From positions 1 to 64,000 of the IMG/VR virus record IMGVR_UViG_3300020455_000008: 64,000 bases of DNA; one strand, 5' to 3'. The translations under genes and the position numbers were made by a program. Positions 10,201-18,298 of this stretch are shown piece after piece. The notes under the pieces were generated by a model that saw only the letters and a program-made list of their open reading frames with translations, had not been told where the DNA came from and made no database searches. Position 1 is the stretch's first letter, and each line of letters starts with the position of its first letter. Source of the stretch: a virus.

Positions 10201-12150
10201 GACGCAAGCTATACAACAGATGTAACGGTCTATCCTAAGTTTGGTCGTAGGTCTTTGATTATCCCAGCTCTTGTACCTTCTAAGTTTGGAACGCACACCA
10301 CCACTAATCTTAATCCTGACATAACTGTGCCTATTACACAAAATCAACAAACAGGTGACGCTTATCCTCCGTTGGTTGGTACAGACACAGCGACTACGGT
10401 CAAAGGTCAATTAACTGTAGGGATTGAAGATGAAACACAACAGTTTACAGTAAGTAAGTCAATACTTCCTTATCCATATCATGGCTCAGAACCCGATGAC
10501 TTTGGGCTTCTCACGATTACTGCTGATGATAGTACTCAATTTACTTTTAGAAAAAATCAAATTACGTTTCCTGCTGTAGGTACAAATGGGGATGAGATAA
10601 CGCCTGGGCCTGTATTTTTACCCGCAAGTAGGTTGTATGCAGAGCAGTCGGGAGGTGATACTAAAGCTGAAGTAGGCTTTAATCCGTTCCTTACCAACTT
10701 CACTGAAACCATGTGGAATGATGTAAATGACTTAGAGGATAACTTTCCTTATGATGAAAGATTTACTCACTATCAAATGGAAGCGGGTGGAGCAAACAAC
10801 GTACCTGCTAACTTAGCTAGAGACTTTGATTCGTGGTCTGTGCCTGTTTTAAAGGCTGCTATTAATACGACTACCGTAGCAGGTATTGTAAAACTAGTAC
10901 GCACCTCTTTTACTACTGGATTAGCAGATACAACACTTAGCGCTGATTACTCAGAATTCTTTACTATGCCTACCAATGTATTTAACAACTACACAAGTGG
11001 GTATGACGCAAACCAAGTGCCTGCAATAGGGCCAGATAATCCTGTAGATACCTTATTTATGGGTGATCTCGGTACGGCACTAGGCGGATTTTCAAATAGA
11101 GAAGGTTTTATTAGTCCTTTGAACTTTGGAGTACCTATGCGTGTTAATGTAGGGGTAATGCCAAATGGAATGGTGGACTCCACAGTGAACGTAAGAGATT
11201 CTTTTGATCATGCAATTTTTTATATGAATTTTAATGAAAATATAACTCATTCGATAATAGATACCTTTAATGCTATACAAGAAATGGGTCTTCAACAGAA
11301 GTTGATGTGGAATTGCTCTTTCAGAGTTTTACATACTCGTCCAAGTGGTATGGAATCAAGTGTAACTTCTACTGCACCTAAGAGTATTACAGAGGTGTTC
11401 TTAGCGCATGATCGTACCAATGGTAATATGACTAAAATTGAGTTCCCTGCACCAAGCAATGTGCATAGAAAGCCCTTTATTCACTTAATGTCTATGCACC
11501 CCGCAACTTCAAATAATTTCCCTAATAAGGCTAAAATGAGTCACTTATACCCTATGGTCAGTGATTCTACGGGTGGGCCACATGGATCAACCCTTATAAA
11601 TGGTGATTATGCTTATACAGATAGTCAAGTTAAGACTGCTTCTATGGGTGATACGTATGCAGCAGACCCTTTTGATACAATGTTAAATGACGCTGTATTT
11701 GGTACAACCAACACGCCTATTAGAAGCACTGAGAACTTACAGAAAAATAGTGGTATTGAGATTGATCTTTTGAATGAGTTAAACACGATTCACGATACTG
11801 TGGGTCAGTATTCGCTTAATTTAACAGGAAATGTAAATTCTACACTTACTTCGATTAGCCAAACTATGCCTACTGCGAATGAGCTAACTCTGCCTGGTGA
11901 CCATGAGTTAGTCTTTGTTCTCTACACAGGGCATTATGGGGCTAAGATGTTTGATACTAATGATGAGGTAGATGTTCAATACATACCACCAGTTGCAGGC
12001 TGTCACTTAACCGCTACTCTTGAGATCAATCGTCCTTCAGAGAGAGTTAGTTCAACTGATGACAAGAACATCCACTACGGTGCGGTTATGAACACTACAA
12101 ATGATCCAATTAAAACTTATGCTATCCCTAGCACCAAATCATCTTCATAA
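7228..12150 (+). CDS. Giant baseplate/fibre-associated virion protein (1640 aa)
   Basis: The largest gene in the window. The N-terminus NKDKQYTQVVFQQGKPILDV followed by DLNDM is the element recalled from large baseplate proteins of phages and contractile injection systems (QYtrV.fqqGrpllDaDlNe). The remaining 1500 residues are Asn/Thr/Ser-rich with many short beta-type segments and few Cys, as expected for a fibre, but no simple repeat period is visible. It follows the gpI-like gene and precedes the lysis genes, so it is probably the proximal fibre or a baseplate-peripheral protein. No enzymatic motif was recognised. ATG follows GGAG. Confidence 0.7.
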   Translation: MASKPNISNPNYAFNKDKQYTQVVFQQGKPILDVDLNDMSNALHAQNTSALAEKMGYGPSQIDFREWAMTAVDTKNPQDDRNKTNFAITLGRLDTYKGVIDLHELRAANVDSRVIFDYGLIVDNSETDGGDREYANYILKGSVTAGSSTTVIKDEHKNFKPDPVNENKGLRLTGYTHNETIEPYSTINPITNPSESRSTKFAKVTLSESACRLRFISGNLDGQEQLISDVADGEITVSAPFGAIPNEGSQYVILPPNTLQEYRNLYNATTSQATSTHKGLSNLPQLITYVQVFEEDVSASEDSSIQSNALGVETTHRTQLRWCVRVAKLITSQEGDNDGTNYLTDLNIEHIYTLLESNRLVEHQALADATDDKATNEEGALQTQYWRESVGATVPTAAKILKRESPYLELGLTPAHFFNSEEYTLDRLYWSFLKALLLQSSGFSFNDFVVLNAFHSETKTNAAALANDETLSEYFYPAAQTDTTASPIVHAFLSVGNSFVRATNDTNAQPARFMSPPRVFHTHADLSVDNMKSRTLHGLRGGILYGDNAPLVFNSPSAHFSFVDQMVLGMSGIGSALGETAEGYRIPSAIDYTLNNSNASVAQAGYGVGAIKMLSPISASTISTGHADGTFLTGSSSYLLRDKGNRSSHTVNATDSDLGWSLYKQENSNLTANTLSDFSIRGWDEGIAQAIAFQQGINFRKLAIKTTAHKSMDLFTISETPRQQADQHDQLVVNTSSTAFQIPVNQSQTKNGNLFLDSYSGNVLNPSNFIPANISRFDPKPLLQQYQATGGIKGFDQSSGADIKYGPWNRFDREDIGTHLDPALDDANAPTYSMDLWHNRCTAMRLRYHVGDFYPGAEDGRGVPRNELVDSLNLFVKVEPLSLAHWMTMPKHQHSILENSINFAEGIEALLKVSHGLGDTQKLVNSSGVALIQQDSPINNGEFPLYVNPTVGNSDPTNLPFEHYKQPFVHWYHPAMHKIKSPHPDDNNNPYDASYTTDVTVYPKFGRRSLIIPALVPSKFGTHTTTNLNPDITVPITQNQQTGDAYPPLVGTDTATTVKGQLTVGIEDETQQFTVSKSILPYPYHGSEPDDFGLLTITADDSTQFTFRKNQITFPAVGTNGDEITPGPVFLPASRLYAEQSGGDTKAEVGFNPFLTNFTETMWNDVNDLEDNFPYDERFTHYQMEAGGANNVPANLARDFDSWSVPVLKAAINTTTVAGIVKLVRTSFTTGLADTTLSADYSEFFTMPTNVFNNYTSGYDANQVPAIGPDNPVDTLFMGDLGTALGGFSNREGFISPLNFGVPMRVNVGVMPNGMVDSTVNVRDSFDHAIFYMNFNENITHSIIDTFNAIQEMGLQQKLMWNCSFRVLHTRPSGMESSVTSTAPKSITEVFLAHDRTNGNMTKIEFPAPSNVHRKPFIHLMSMHPATSNNFPNKAKMSHLYPMVSDSTGGPHGSTLINGDYAYTDSQVKTASMGDTYAADPFDTMLNDAVFGTTNTPIRSTENLQKNSGIEIDLLNELNTIHDTVGQYSLNLTGNVNSTLTSISQTMPTANELTLPGDHELVFVLYTGHYGAKMFDTNDEVDVQYIPPVAGCHLTATLEINRPSERVSSTDDKNIHYGAVMNTTNDPIKTYAIPSTKSSS

Positions 12151-12161
12151 GGAGTTATATT

Positions 12162-12530
12162 ATGGAAGAGATAATGAAACATATCATTAGTGAAGTCATC
12201 CCAGTCTTGGGTGCGCTTCTTACAGCTTTAGCCACATATGGTGTATCTTTATTGACTAAGCGCTTTAAGATTCAACTGAGTGAAGAGCATAAGGTGCTCA
12301 CTCGAATCGCAGTACGCAAGGCCATAAGTGGTGCTGAAGAATGGGCATATCGTAAGGGTAAGATCGAAGACCGTTCAGTGAATGGCGCAGAGAAAGCTCA
12401 GTGGGTACATAACCGAGTCAAGAAAGCCTTCCCTAACTTAGCGAGTGATGAGTTAGATCTTCTAATCGATGAAGAGTTAGGCTCGATTAAGGGCGTAGGC
12501 TCAAGTGGCGAACAAGGGCTAGACGTTTGA
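12162..12530 (+). CDS. Holin-like membrane protein (LLH-type)
   Basis: A 122-aa protein with one N-terminal transmembrane segment (residues about 9-31, VIPVLGALLTALATYGVSLL). A long charged cytoplasmic region follows with VRKAISGAEEWAYRKGK, resembling the Holin_LLH/phage_holin_6 family (A...AV.aAEq...kG). Such holins permeabilise the inner membrane at lysis. It directly precedes the spanin pair, which supports a lysis role. ATG lies behind AAGGAG. The stop overlaps the next start by 4 nt. Confidence 0.65.
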   Translation: MEEIMKHIISEVIPVLGALLTALATYGVSLLTKRFKIQLSEEHKVLTRIAVRKAISGAEEWAYRKGKIEDRSVNGAEKAQWVHNRVKKAFPNLASDELDLLIDEELGSIKGVGSSGEQGLDV

Positions 12531-12745
12531 TTACTATACTAACTAGTATCTTCTCTACACTAATCCCTATTCTATTGAAGTATTTATCTGATAGAATAGA
12601 GACTCCGAGTGTTGAGGAGAAACAGAATGAAATCAAACAACTCTATAGAGCAAAAACAGTTACCCAAGTTGCTGTTAGTTGGAAGCGCCATGATAATGAG
12701 CTTGAGCGCTTGTTGCTTAAAGCCAAAACCAAACGTAGACGATAA
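12527..12745 (+). CDS. Inner-membrane spanin (Rz-like)
   Basis: A 72-aa protein with an N-terminal signal-anchor (ILTSIFSTLIPILLKYL, residues 3-20) followed by a short charged helix ending in KTKRRR, the i-spanin layout. It is short for the class. The evidence is mainly architectural: the gene overlaps the holin-like gene by 4 nt, and most of its second half is overlapped in another frame by a lipoprotein gene, as in Rz/Rz1. Spanins bridge the inner and outer membranes and fuse them in the last step of lysis. Confidence 0.6.
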   Translation: MITILTSIFSTLIPILLKYLSDRIETPSVEEKQNEIKQLYRAKTVTQVAVSWKRHDNELERLLLKAKTKRRR

Positions 12746-12890
12746 CGTAATAGTTATTGAAAACAATAGTATGGTAGCTAACCCCGATGGCACATTTACT
12801 GTGTCGAAGGGTTGGATGATTAAGCGCATGGAGATGGAGCGCAAACTAGGCGAAGCTTTGAATATGTGTATAGAAGGAGAGCAAGAATGA
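12627..12890 (+). CDS. Outer-membrane spanin lipoprotein (Rz1-like)
   Basis: Start taken at ATG 12627, behind GAGGAGA. The 87-aa product has a basic N-terminus, a hydrophobic segment LLLVGSAMIMSLSAC and a lipobox LSAC, giving a mature lipoprotein starting at Cys followed by CLKPKPN. Frame +1 relative to the i-spanin, overlapping it from 12627 to 12745. This overlapping arrangement is diagnostic of spanin pairs and implies a host with an outer membrane. One copy of the dispersed 24-bp motif (12750-12773) lies inside this gene just after the i-spanin stop. Confidence 0.7.
   Translation: MKSNNSIEQKQLPKLLLVGSAMIMSLSACCLKPKPNVDDNVIVIENNSMVANPDGTFTVSKGWMIKRMEMERKLGEALNMCIEGEQE
12750..12773 (+). 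repeat. Dispersed 24-bp motif, copy I (diverged)
   Basis: AATAGTTATTGAAAAC then AATAGTAT, starting 5 bp after the i-spanin stop but inside the o-spanin coding sequence. Confidence 0.5.
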
Positions 12891-13240
12891 TCTCGGGTAT
12901 CTATAACATGACGATTGAGCAAGGCTCGACTTTCAAACTAGCTTTATATTGGAAGAATAGTGCGAACCAAGCCATTTCCTTAACGAACTATACTGCCAAA
13001 ATGCAGATTAGGGCTTCAACGGGCGCAAGTGTTACTCTATTAGAGTTATCTAGTTCTGACTCGGATCAGATTCAGATCTATGGGAATCAAGGGGCAATAA
13101 ACTTAACGATTGGTTATGCCCAAACACAAAATTTACCACCCTCAGTAGCAGTTTATGACCTTGAGGTCACCTCACCAGAGGGGGTGCGAACTAAACTATT
13201 AAAAGGTCGATGTAGAATTGAGGGAGAAGTCACACGATGA
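12887..13240 (+). CDS. Ig-like/beta-sandwich virion protein, fibre cluster
   Basis: About 117 aa from ATG 12887 (AGGAGAG upstream; overlaps the spanin stop as ATGA). The sequence is beta-rich: IEQGSTFKLALYWKNSANQ, then YTAKMQIR and a C-terminal VYDLEVTSPEGVRTKLLKG. This pattern is common in small phage proteins encoded beside tail fibres, where an Ig-like or BppU-N-like fold is usual. The family is not named with certainty. The gene overlaps the following fibre gene by 4 nt, so it is probably a fibre-attachment or neck-type accessory. Confidence 0.55.
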   Translation: MISGIYNMTIEQGSTFKLALYWKNSANQAISLTNYTAKMQIRASTGASVTLLELSSSDSDQIQIYGNQGAINLTIGYAQTQNLPPSVAVYDLEVTSPEGVRTKLLKGRCRIEGEVTR

Positions 13241-14013
13241 AAGTAGACGTATATCCAAATATAAATAATGTTGAAGTGTATGAGAATCCAATCTCTGTAC
13301 CCGTAGAGGCCACATGGGAGAAGGCTACCTTTACAGTACCTACCCCAGTCGTCAGCACTTTTGATCTTGGTCGAGAGGTTGCGACTGATCGTGATGGAGA
13401 CTTCGTTCTCCAACTGACCGTAGATGGTGTAAATAAGACATATGGTACAGACTTTACATTTTCGGGTACTGTCTTAACATGGGTGAACGCAACCCCTTTG
13501 ACTGCGGGTGCAGTGTTGATTGTTTGGTACTCTCCAAAAAGTGCATATGGTAGTGTTCCAGGGTCGGGAGAAGTTACTTCCTTAACTCACTTAAACGATG
13601 TGACCATTACGGGTAGTTTAGCGGGTCAACTCCTTGTAAAGGATGGAAATGGTCAATTTGTAAATCGTTTCCTAACTGCGGGTAGTAATGTATCAATCAC
13701 TTCTGACGCAAATGCTGTGACTCTAAGTAGTAACCCAACTCTACCTATGTCTTTATTGACTGCCAATGTAACTGCTGAGGTGCAGAAGTCGTATCTAATG
13801 AACACTTCTGCTTCGGCATTAACAGTTACGTTACCAGCTACGGCTAATCTTGGAGATACGATTCAAATATCTAGGTTTGGCGGTGAAGATCTAACAGTGG
13901 CTAGGAATGGGCACAATATTAATGGAGCAACATCGGATCTCATCATAGTGAATCTGAATAGTGTTGTTCTAAGATATGCAGATCCCACCATCGGTTGGTT
14001 TCAAGTGATATAA
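13237..14013 (+). CDS. Tail fibre protein with shared C-terminal domain
   Basis: A 258-aa protein. Residues 20-110 form a beta-rich N-terminal domain (DGVNKTYGTDFTFSGTVLTW), similar to domains found in T4-type fibre accessory proteins. The middle has the LNDVTITGSLAGQLLVKDG segment shared with the long fibre at 14457. The last 75 residues (from SYLMNTSASALTVTLPATA to GWFQVI) match the ends of the proteins encoded at 14457 and 18299 in pattern, including ARNGHNINGA. It is probably a fibre subunit. Confidence 0.65.
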   Translation: MKVDVYPNINNVEVYENPISVPVEATWEKATFTVPTPVVSTFDLGREVATDRDGDFVLQLTVDGVNKTYGTDFTFSGTVLTWVNATPLTAGAVLIVWYSPKSAYGSVPGSGEVTSLTHLNDVTITGSLAGQLLVKDGNGQFVNRFLTAGSNVSITSDANAVTLSSNPTLPMSLLTANVTAEVQKSYLMNTSASALTVTLPATANLGDTIQISRFGGEDLTVARNGHNINGATSDLIIVNLNSVVLRYADPTIGWFQVI

Positions 14014-14058
14014 TCACAACTTATGTTATACTATGCGCTAAAATAATGGAGGACAGTT

Positions 14059-14445
14059 ATGCCCGCTAATAAAGTCAGTTACCCTACGCAAGAGGGTCGA
14101 TATAGAGCAGTACACGATATTACTGCAAATGCTTCTACCGATTGGACAGATATTTCTTCAGATGACTTCTACAGTATTGTATCGGGTCAAGCGATTGCTG
14201 CTGGTAAAGTCATGGTCACAATTAATATTGCAGTCGAAGGTACAGACCCTTTGTTTATTAAGTTTAGGCCAAGAACAGCCGCCAATGATAGCACCTCATA
14301 CACAGAAGGTGTGCTCAAGGTGCATAGCGGTTACCTAGACAACCCTGTAAACCTACATGGCGGGACTGTCAAAACTATCTCATACAAAAAAACTAATGCT
14401 AATACCTCCGCACAGATCATTTGCGGATTTGTTGATCTACCATAG
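14059..14445 (+). CDS. Small fibre-cluster protein, unknown
   Basis: A 128-aa, beta-rich protein with ATG behind GGAGGAC, lying between two fibre genes in the same direction. It has no transmembrane segment or Cys cluster apart from one Cys near the end. Features such as VMVTINIAVEGTDPLFIKF resemble receptor-binding or head-decoration folds but do not define a family. It is likely part of the fibre complex. Confidence 0.55.
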   Translation: MPANKVSYPTQEGRYRAVHDITANASTDWTDISSDDFYSIVSGQAIAAGKVMVTINIAVEGTDPLFIKFRPRTAANDSTSYTEGVLKVHSGYLDNPVNLHGGTVKTISYKKTNANTSAQIICGFVDLP

Positions 14446-14456
14446 GGAGCGCATAT

Positions 14457-17400
14457 ATGACTATTTATTTAACACCACCATCGGGCGGAGGTGCGGCAAG
14501 CGTACCTTCAGCTACCACGACTGTAGAGGGTAAAGTACGTTTAGCAACTACAACAGAAGCTCAAGACGTAAACAACGAAACCCTTGCTGTTACGCCAAAA
14601 GCTCTTAATGCACAGATCAACAGTGCGATTGTTGGCGGTATCGAATACAAAGGTTCGATTGACGCTGCTAACATACCCACTGCATTAGTTAATGCTAACC
14701 AAGGTGACTTTTATAAGATCAGTGTAGCCAATGCGAGTGTAGCGGGTACTGACTGGGATATTGGTGATAATCTTATCGTTAATACGGATATGGGTAGCAC
14801 ATTTGACGCTGCTAAAATCGATAAAATTGATAGTACAGACGCAGACTTAGCAACCGTAGCAACGAGTGGTAGTTTCGGAGACTTATTGAATGTACCAACT
14901 GCGTCTGCCACAGTTCAAGGTATTGTAGAGTTAGCTACAGATTCCGAAACAGCAACAGGTACAGATTCAGCAAGGGCAGTAACTCCTGCGGGTTTAAGCA
15001 GTGTTTTGGGTGATTACTCACAAACTTTGGAGGTGATTCCTACAACTAGTCATGTGTCCGCTACACTAAATAAGGCTTACTATATAACTGCAAGTGCAGG
15101 TGCGGCTGTCACTTTAACTTTACCATCTGTATCTTCTGCAAGTTCGGGTGACGTAGTTGTGGTGACTCGCAAAAATAGCGGTAACCTTACTATAGTCCAA
15201 AATGGAAGTGACACTGGTTCTCTTGTAAACTATGGTAGTACAGGAGGGGGTTCTACACACACTATTAGTAATAATGGGCAAGAGCTATTTATTCGATTTA
15301 ACTCTGTAGGTAGTAATTGGTTTATCTTTGAAACTGCAAACCATGCAGTCGCAACTAGTGGTGATTACACCGATCTTACGAATAAACCTACGTCAGATGA
15401 CATAACATCAGATCATACAGGCGTAAACTATACGGGTGCTCAAAATGCAAGTATCACTACACACCTATCGGGTATTGATCAAGCAATCGCTAACGCACTG
15501 GGTGGCACTTCAGACAAAATTGAAGAGGGGCAAGCTAAGGTAGAAGTTGTCGATACCGCAGGTAATGATGACGCTACTATTCAATTTTGGGCGGACCCAA
15601 ATAATGATGGCACAAGCGAAAAGATATGGGAGTTTGATAAGGATGGACATCTTATTCCCGATGTTAATGCTACCTATGATATTGGTAAAGCTGATAAGAA
15701 GGTTCGTCACCTATTCCTATCAGATAATTCTCTTCAGTTTGGTGCTTCCAACTCTAATGCAATTACAGGTACAGTAAGTGCAACGAGTACTCACCTAAAG
15801 TATAAAAGTGTAAACTTGGCTACTGAAGACTATGTAGATACTCAACTTGGTGATTATACAGAGTCTACCGCACTTGCTACAGTAGCAACGAGTGGTAGTT
15901 TTGCGGACTTATCGAACGTACCCACTGCTTCAGATTCAGCACAAGGTATCGTGGAGTTAGCAGATAATACCGAAACCGCAACGGGTACAAATTCAACAAA
16001 GGCCGTAACCCCTGCGGGTTTAACGCATAAACTAGGTGATTACACTCCTACTAGTGGTTTATCAACGGTAGCAACAAGCAACGATTATAATGATCTAGAC
16101 AATGAACCTACACTAGGTACGGCTGCTGCACTTGATCATGGTACAGGTGCTAATCAAATTGTTAAACTAGATGTTAACTCAAAACTGCCTGCTGTCGATG
16201 GTTCAGCTCTCATTAACTTACCAAGTGGTAGTAGCTTTAGTACTCGAATAGAATCGGGTGCTACTGTAACTGCGGTAGCAAATGAGTTCTTGTTCTTAAC
16301 AAATAATAGCTCTTCGGGAATAGATGTTACTTTACCAGCTAACCCAAGTGAGGGAGACTTTGTTGCACTCAGTAAACAAAGTTCAACTAACTCAAGTGCG
16401 AATGAAGATCCAACGGGTGGAACATCTGTTGTTGAGATATTTGAGGGAGCTACCAAGCTCAGAACTATAGACTTACCGAGTGGTCAAGGCACTGTCTTTA
16501 TTGTGTACGATAGCACTACCTCAGCATGGACTTTTCCTACCACTGGGTTAAATGTTGTTGAGGACTCAAATACTTTCGTAACTCCTTTTGCTACCGCCTT
16601 TGGGAATAAAGCATATATACTAACTCGTAATGGCAATGTGGAGTTTTATTGTCCACAAGCTTCTCAAGTCATAGAAGGCAGGAAGCAACGTATATATAAG
16701 GCTTATGCTGGCACATTAACTATTTTGAGTTATAACGGTTCTGCTACTGAGATTTACGATCCTTTAACCAACTCAAATGTAGCTTCATTAGTAGTTGCAG
16801 GCCATGGTTGCTTTGTCGATATTTTGAGAAACGCTAGTGGACAATATATTGTGAGTGCTCCTTTGCAGGGCGCTTTGCTCAAGGATATATCAAATGTAAA
16901 CATTACAAATATTCAAGCAAATCAGACGTTATCTTGGGATGGTACAAACAGTCAATGGATTAATAGTACAGCTTCATCGGGTGGGGCTTCACAACTCGAT
17001 GGCTTGAGTGATGTAACAATAACCTCAGCAAGCGCTGGGCAAGTTCTAAGGCACAATAACTCTAACTTTGTCAATGCTCAACTTGCATATTCTGACCTGT
17101 CGGGTACACCTACACTAGGTACGGCTGCTGAACTTGATCATGGTACAAGTGCTAACCAAATTGTTAGATTAGATGGTTCGGGTAAACTGCCCCAAGTAGA
17201 TGGTTCAGCTCTTACTAACTTACCTAGTGGTAGTAGCTTTAGCGCAAGAACTATTTCAAATAATGTAGCAATTACTGCCAACAAAAATGAGTTTATATTT
17301 TTTAAAGTCTCGGCTTGGATAACTCCGCATAATTTAACTTTGCCTTCTAATCCAAGTGATGGAGACTTTGTTGCTCTCAGTCGGCAAAGCTCGGATTTGT

Positions 17401-18260
17401 CTAGTGCAAATGAGGCCCCTCAAAATCATTCTTCTATTGTTGATATATATGAGGGTTCTACTAAACTTAGAACTATTAGTGTAGACGCAGATACGGGTAC
17501 GATATTTATCGTATATGATGGCGCTAGTGGCACTGGATGGAGGTTTCCTACTACTGGTACGGATGTTACAGAACATACAAGTCAAAGTGTCCTTAATTTT
17601 GGTTCTTTATTTGGTGCCTCCTTACAGCTTCTTACTTATAACGGGGATGTAACTTATAAGTTATATGACGCTAGTTACCTAATAGAAGGACGAAGACAAA
17701 GGCTTTACAAAACTAGACCAGGTAGTCTTACCATTGAGACTAACAATAGCTTGTCAAACATAATTTATGACCCAAATACTAATACATATGTGAATAGCGT
17801 GACGGTTGCGGGTCATGGTTGTTTTGTTGATATTTTTATAAATAAAGATAATCAATATATTGTGAGTGCTCCTTTGCAGGGCGCTTTGCTCAAGGATATA
17901 TCAAATGTAAATATTACAAATATTCAAGCAAATCAGACGTTATCTTGGGATGGTACAAATAGTCAATGGATTAATAGAACAGCGGGATGGAATTTTTCAG
18001 CTATCACATCAAATACAACTGCTCAAGCAGGCTATCATTACTCCTGTGGTGCGGGGGATGAAACATTTACAGTCACCTTGCCTAATTCAGGTGTTGTTGC
18101 AGGGCAAGAAATACGAGTAAAGAATGTAGGTACAGGGACGATTACTATAGCTAGGAATGGACATAATATTGAAGGCGCTGCTAGTAATTATACTTTAGAC
18201 GCTCAATTTAGTTCGATTACTTTGGTTTGGAATGGGTCTAACAATTGGGAGCTTGTCTAA
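14457..18260 (+). CDS. Long tail fibre protein (1267 aa) with internal repeats
   Basis: Modular fibre. The N-terminus (VEGKVRLATTTEAQDVNNE, AVTPKALNAQI) is the phage tail-fibre collar repeat. Related repeats recur near residues 155-185 and 495-525 (TASATVQGIVELATDSETAT and TASDSAQGIVELADNTETAT, each followed by AVTPAGL). Two roughly 1-kb units in the second half share TLGTAA.LDHGT and KLP.VDGSAL at their start and ALLKDISNVNITNIQANQ at their end. The C-terminal 85 residues share the domain seen in the neighbouring fibres. These repeats are usual for trimeric shafts and aid exchange of binding modules. Confidence 0.85.
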   Translation: MTIYLTPPSGGGAASVPSATTTVEGKVRLATTTEAQDVNNETLAVTPKALNAQINSAIVGGIEYKGSIDAANIPTALVNANQGDFYKISVANASVAGTDWDIGDNLIVNTDMGSTFDAAKIDKIDSTDADLATVATSGSFGDLLNVPTASATVQGIVELATDSETATGTDSARAVTPAGLSSVLGDYSQTLEVIPTTSHVSATLNKAYYITASAGAAVTLTLPSVSSASSGDVVVVTRKNSGNLTIVQNGSDTGSLVNYGSTGGGSTHTISNNGQELFIRFNSVGSNWFIFETANHAVATSGDYTDLTNKPTSDDITSDHTGVNYTGAQNASITTHLSGIDQAIANALGGTSDKIEEGQAKVEVVDTAGNDDATIQFWADPNNDGTSEKIWEFDKDGHLIPDVNATYDIGKADKKVRHLFLSDNSLQFGASNSNAITGTVSATSTHLKYKSVNLATEDYVDTQLGDYTESTALATVATSGSFADLSNVPTASDSAQGIVELADNTETATGTNSTKAVTPAGLTHKLGDYTPTSGLSTVATSNDYNDLDNEPTLGTAAALDHGTGANQIVKLDVNSKLPAVDGSALINLPSGSSFSTRIESGATVTAVANEFLFLTNNSSSGIDVTLPANPSEGDFVALSKQSSTNSSANEDPTGGTSVVEIFEGATKLRTIDLPSGQGTVFIVYDSTTSAWTFPTTGLNVVEDSNTFVTPFATAFGNKAYILTRNGNVEFYCPQASQVIEGRKQRIYKAYAGTLTILSYNGSATEIYDPLTNSNVASLVVAGHGCFVDILRNASGQYIVSAPLQGALLKDISNVNITNIQANQTLSWDGTNSQWINSTASSGGASQLDGLSDVTITSASAGQVLRHNNSNFVNAQLAYSDLSGTPTLGTAAELDHGTSANQIVRLDGSGKLPQVDGSALTNLPSGSSFSARTISNNVAITANKNEFIFFKVSAWITPHNLTLPSNPSDGDFVALSRQSSDLSSANEAPQNHSSIVDIYEGSTKLRTISVDADTGTIFIVYDGASGTGWRFPTTGTDVTEHTSQSVLNFGSLFGASLQLLTYNGDVTYKLYDASYLIEGRRQRLYKTRPGSLTIETNNSLSNIIYDPNTNTYVNSVTVAGHGCFVDIFINKDNQYIVSAPLQGALLKDISNVNITNIQANQTLSWDGTNSQWINRTAGWNFSAITSNTTAQAGYHYSCGAGDETFTVTLPNSGVVAGQEIRVKNVGTGTITIARNGHNIEGAASNYTLDAQFSSITLVWNGSNNWELV
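16842..16966 (+). repeat. 125-bp fibre repeat, copy 1
   Basis: First copy of a 125-bp segment inside the long fibre gene. The second copy (17853-17977) differs at two positions by eye, both silent-type C/T changes. Such identity at DNA level in a fibre shaft indicates recent duplication or gene conversion. Confidence 0.9.
17853..17977 (+). repeat. 125-bp fibre repeat, copy 2
   Basis: Second copy of the 125-bp repeat, 1011 bp after the first. It encodes the same peptide run through ALLKDISNVNITNIQANQ and the following SWDGTN. Confidence 0.9.
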
Positions 18261-18298
18261 GTTCGTTAACAAAATTTACAGACTAGGAGTCTATTTAA

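Noticed and set aside
12584-12922. Antisense frame across the spanin genes
   Set aside because: Spanin pair has clear RBS, TM and lipobox; the antisense frame has none of these.
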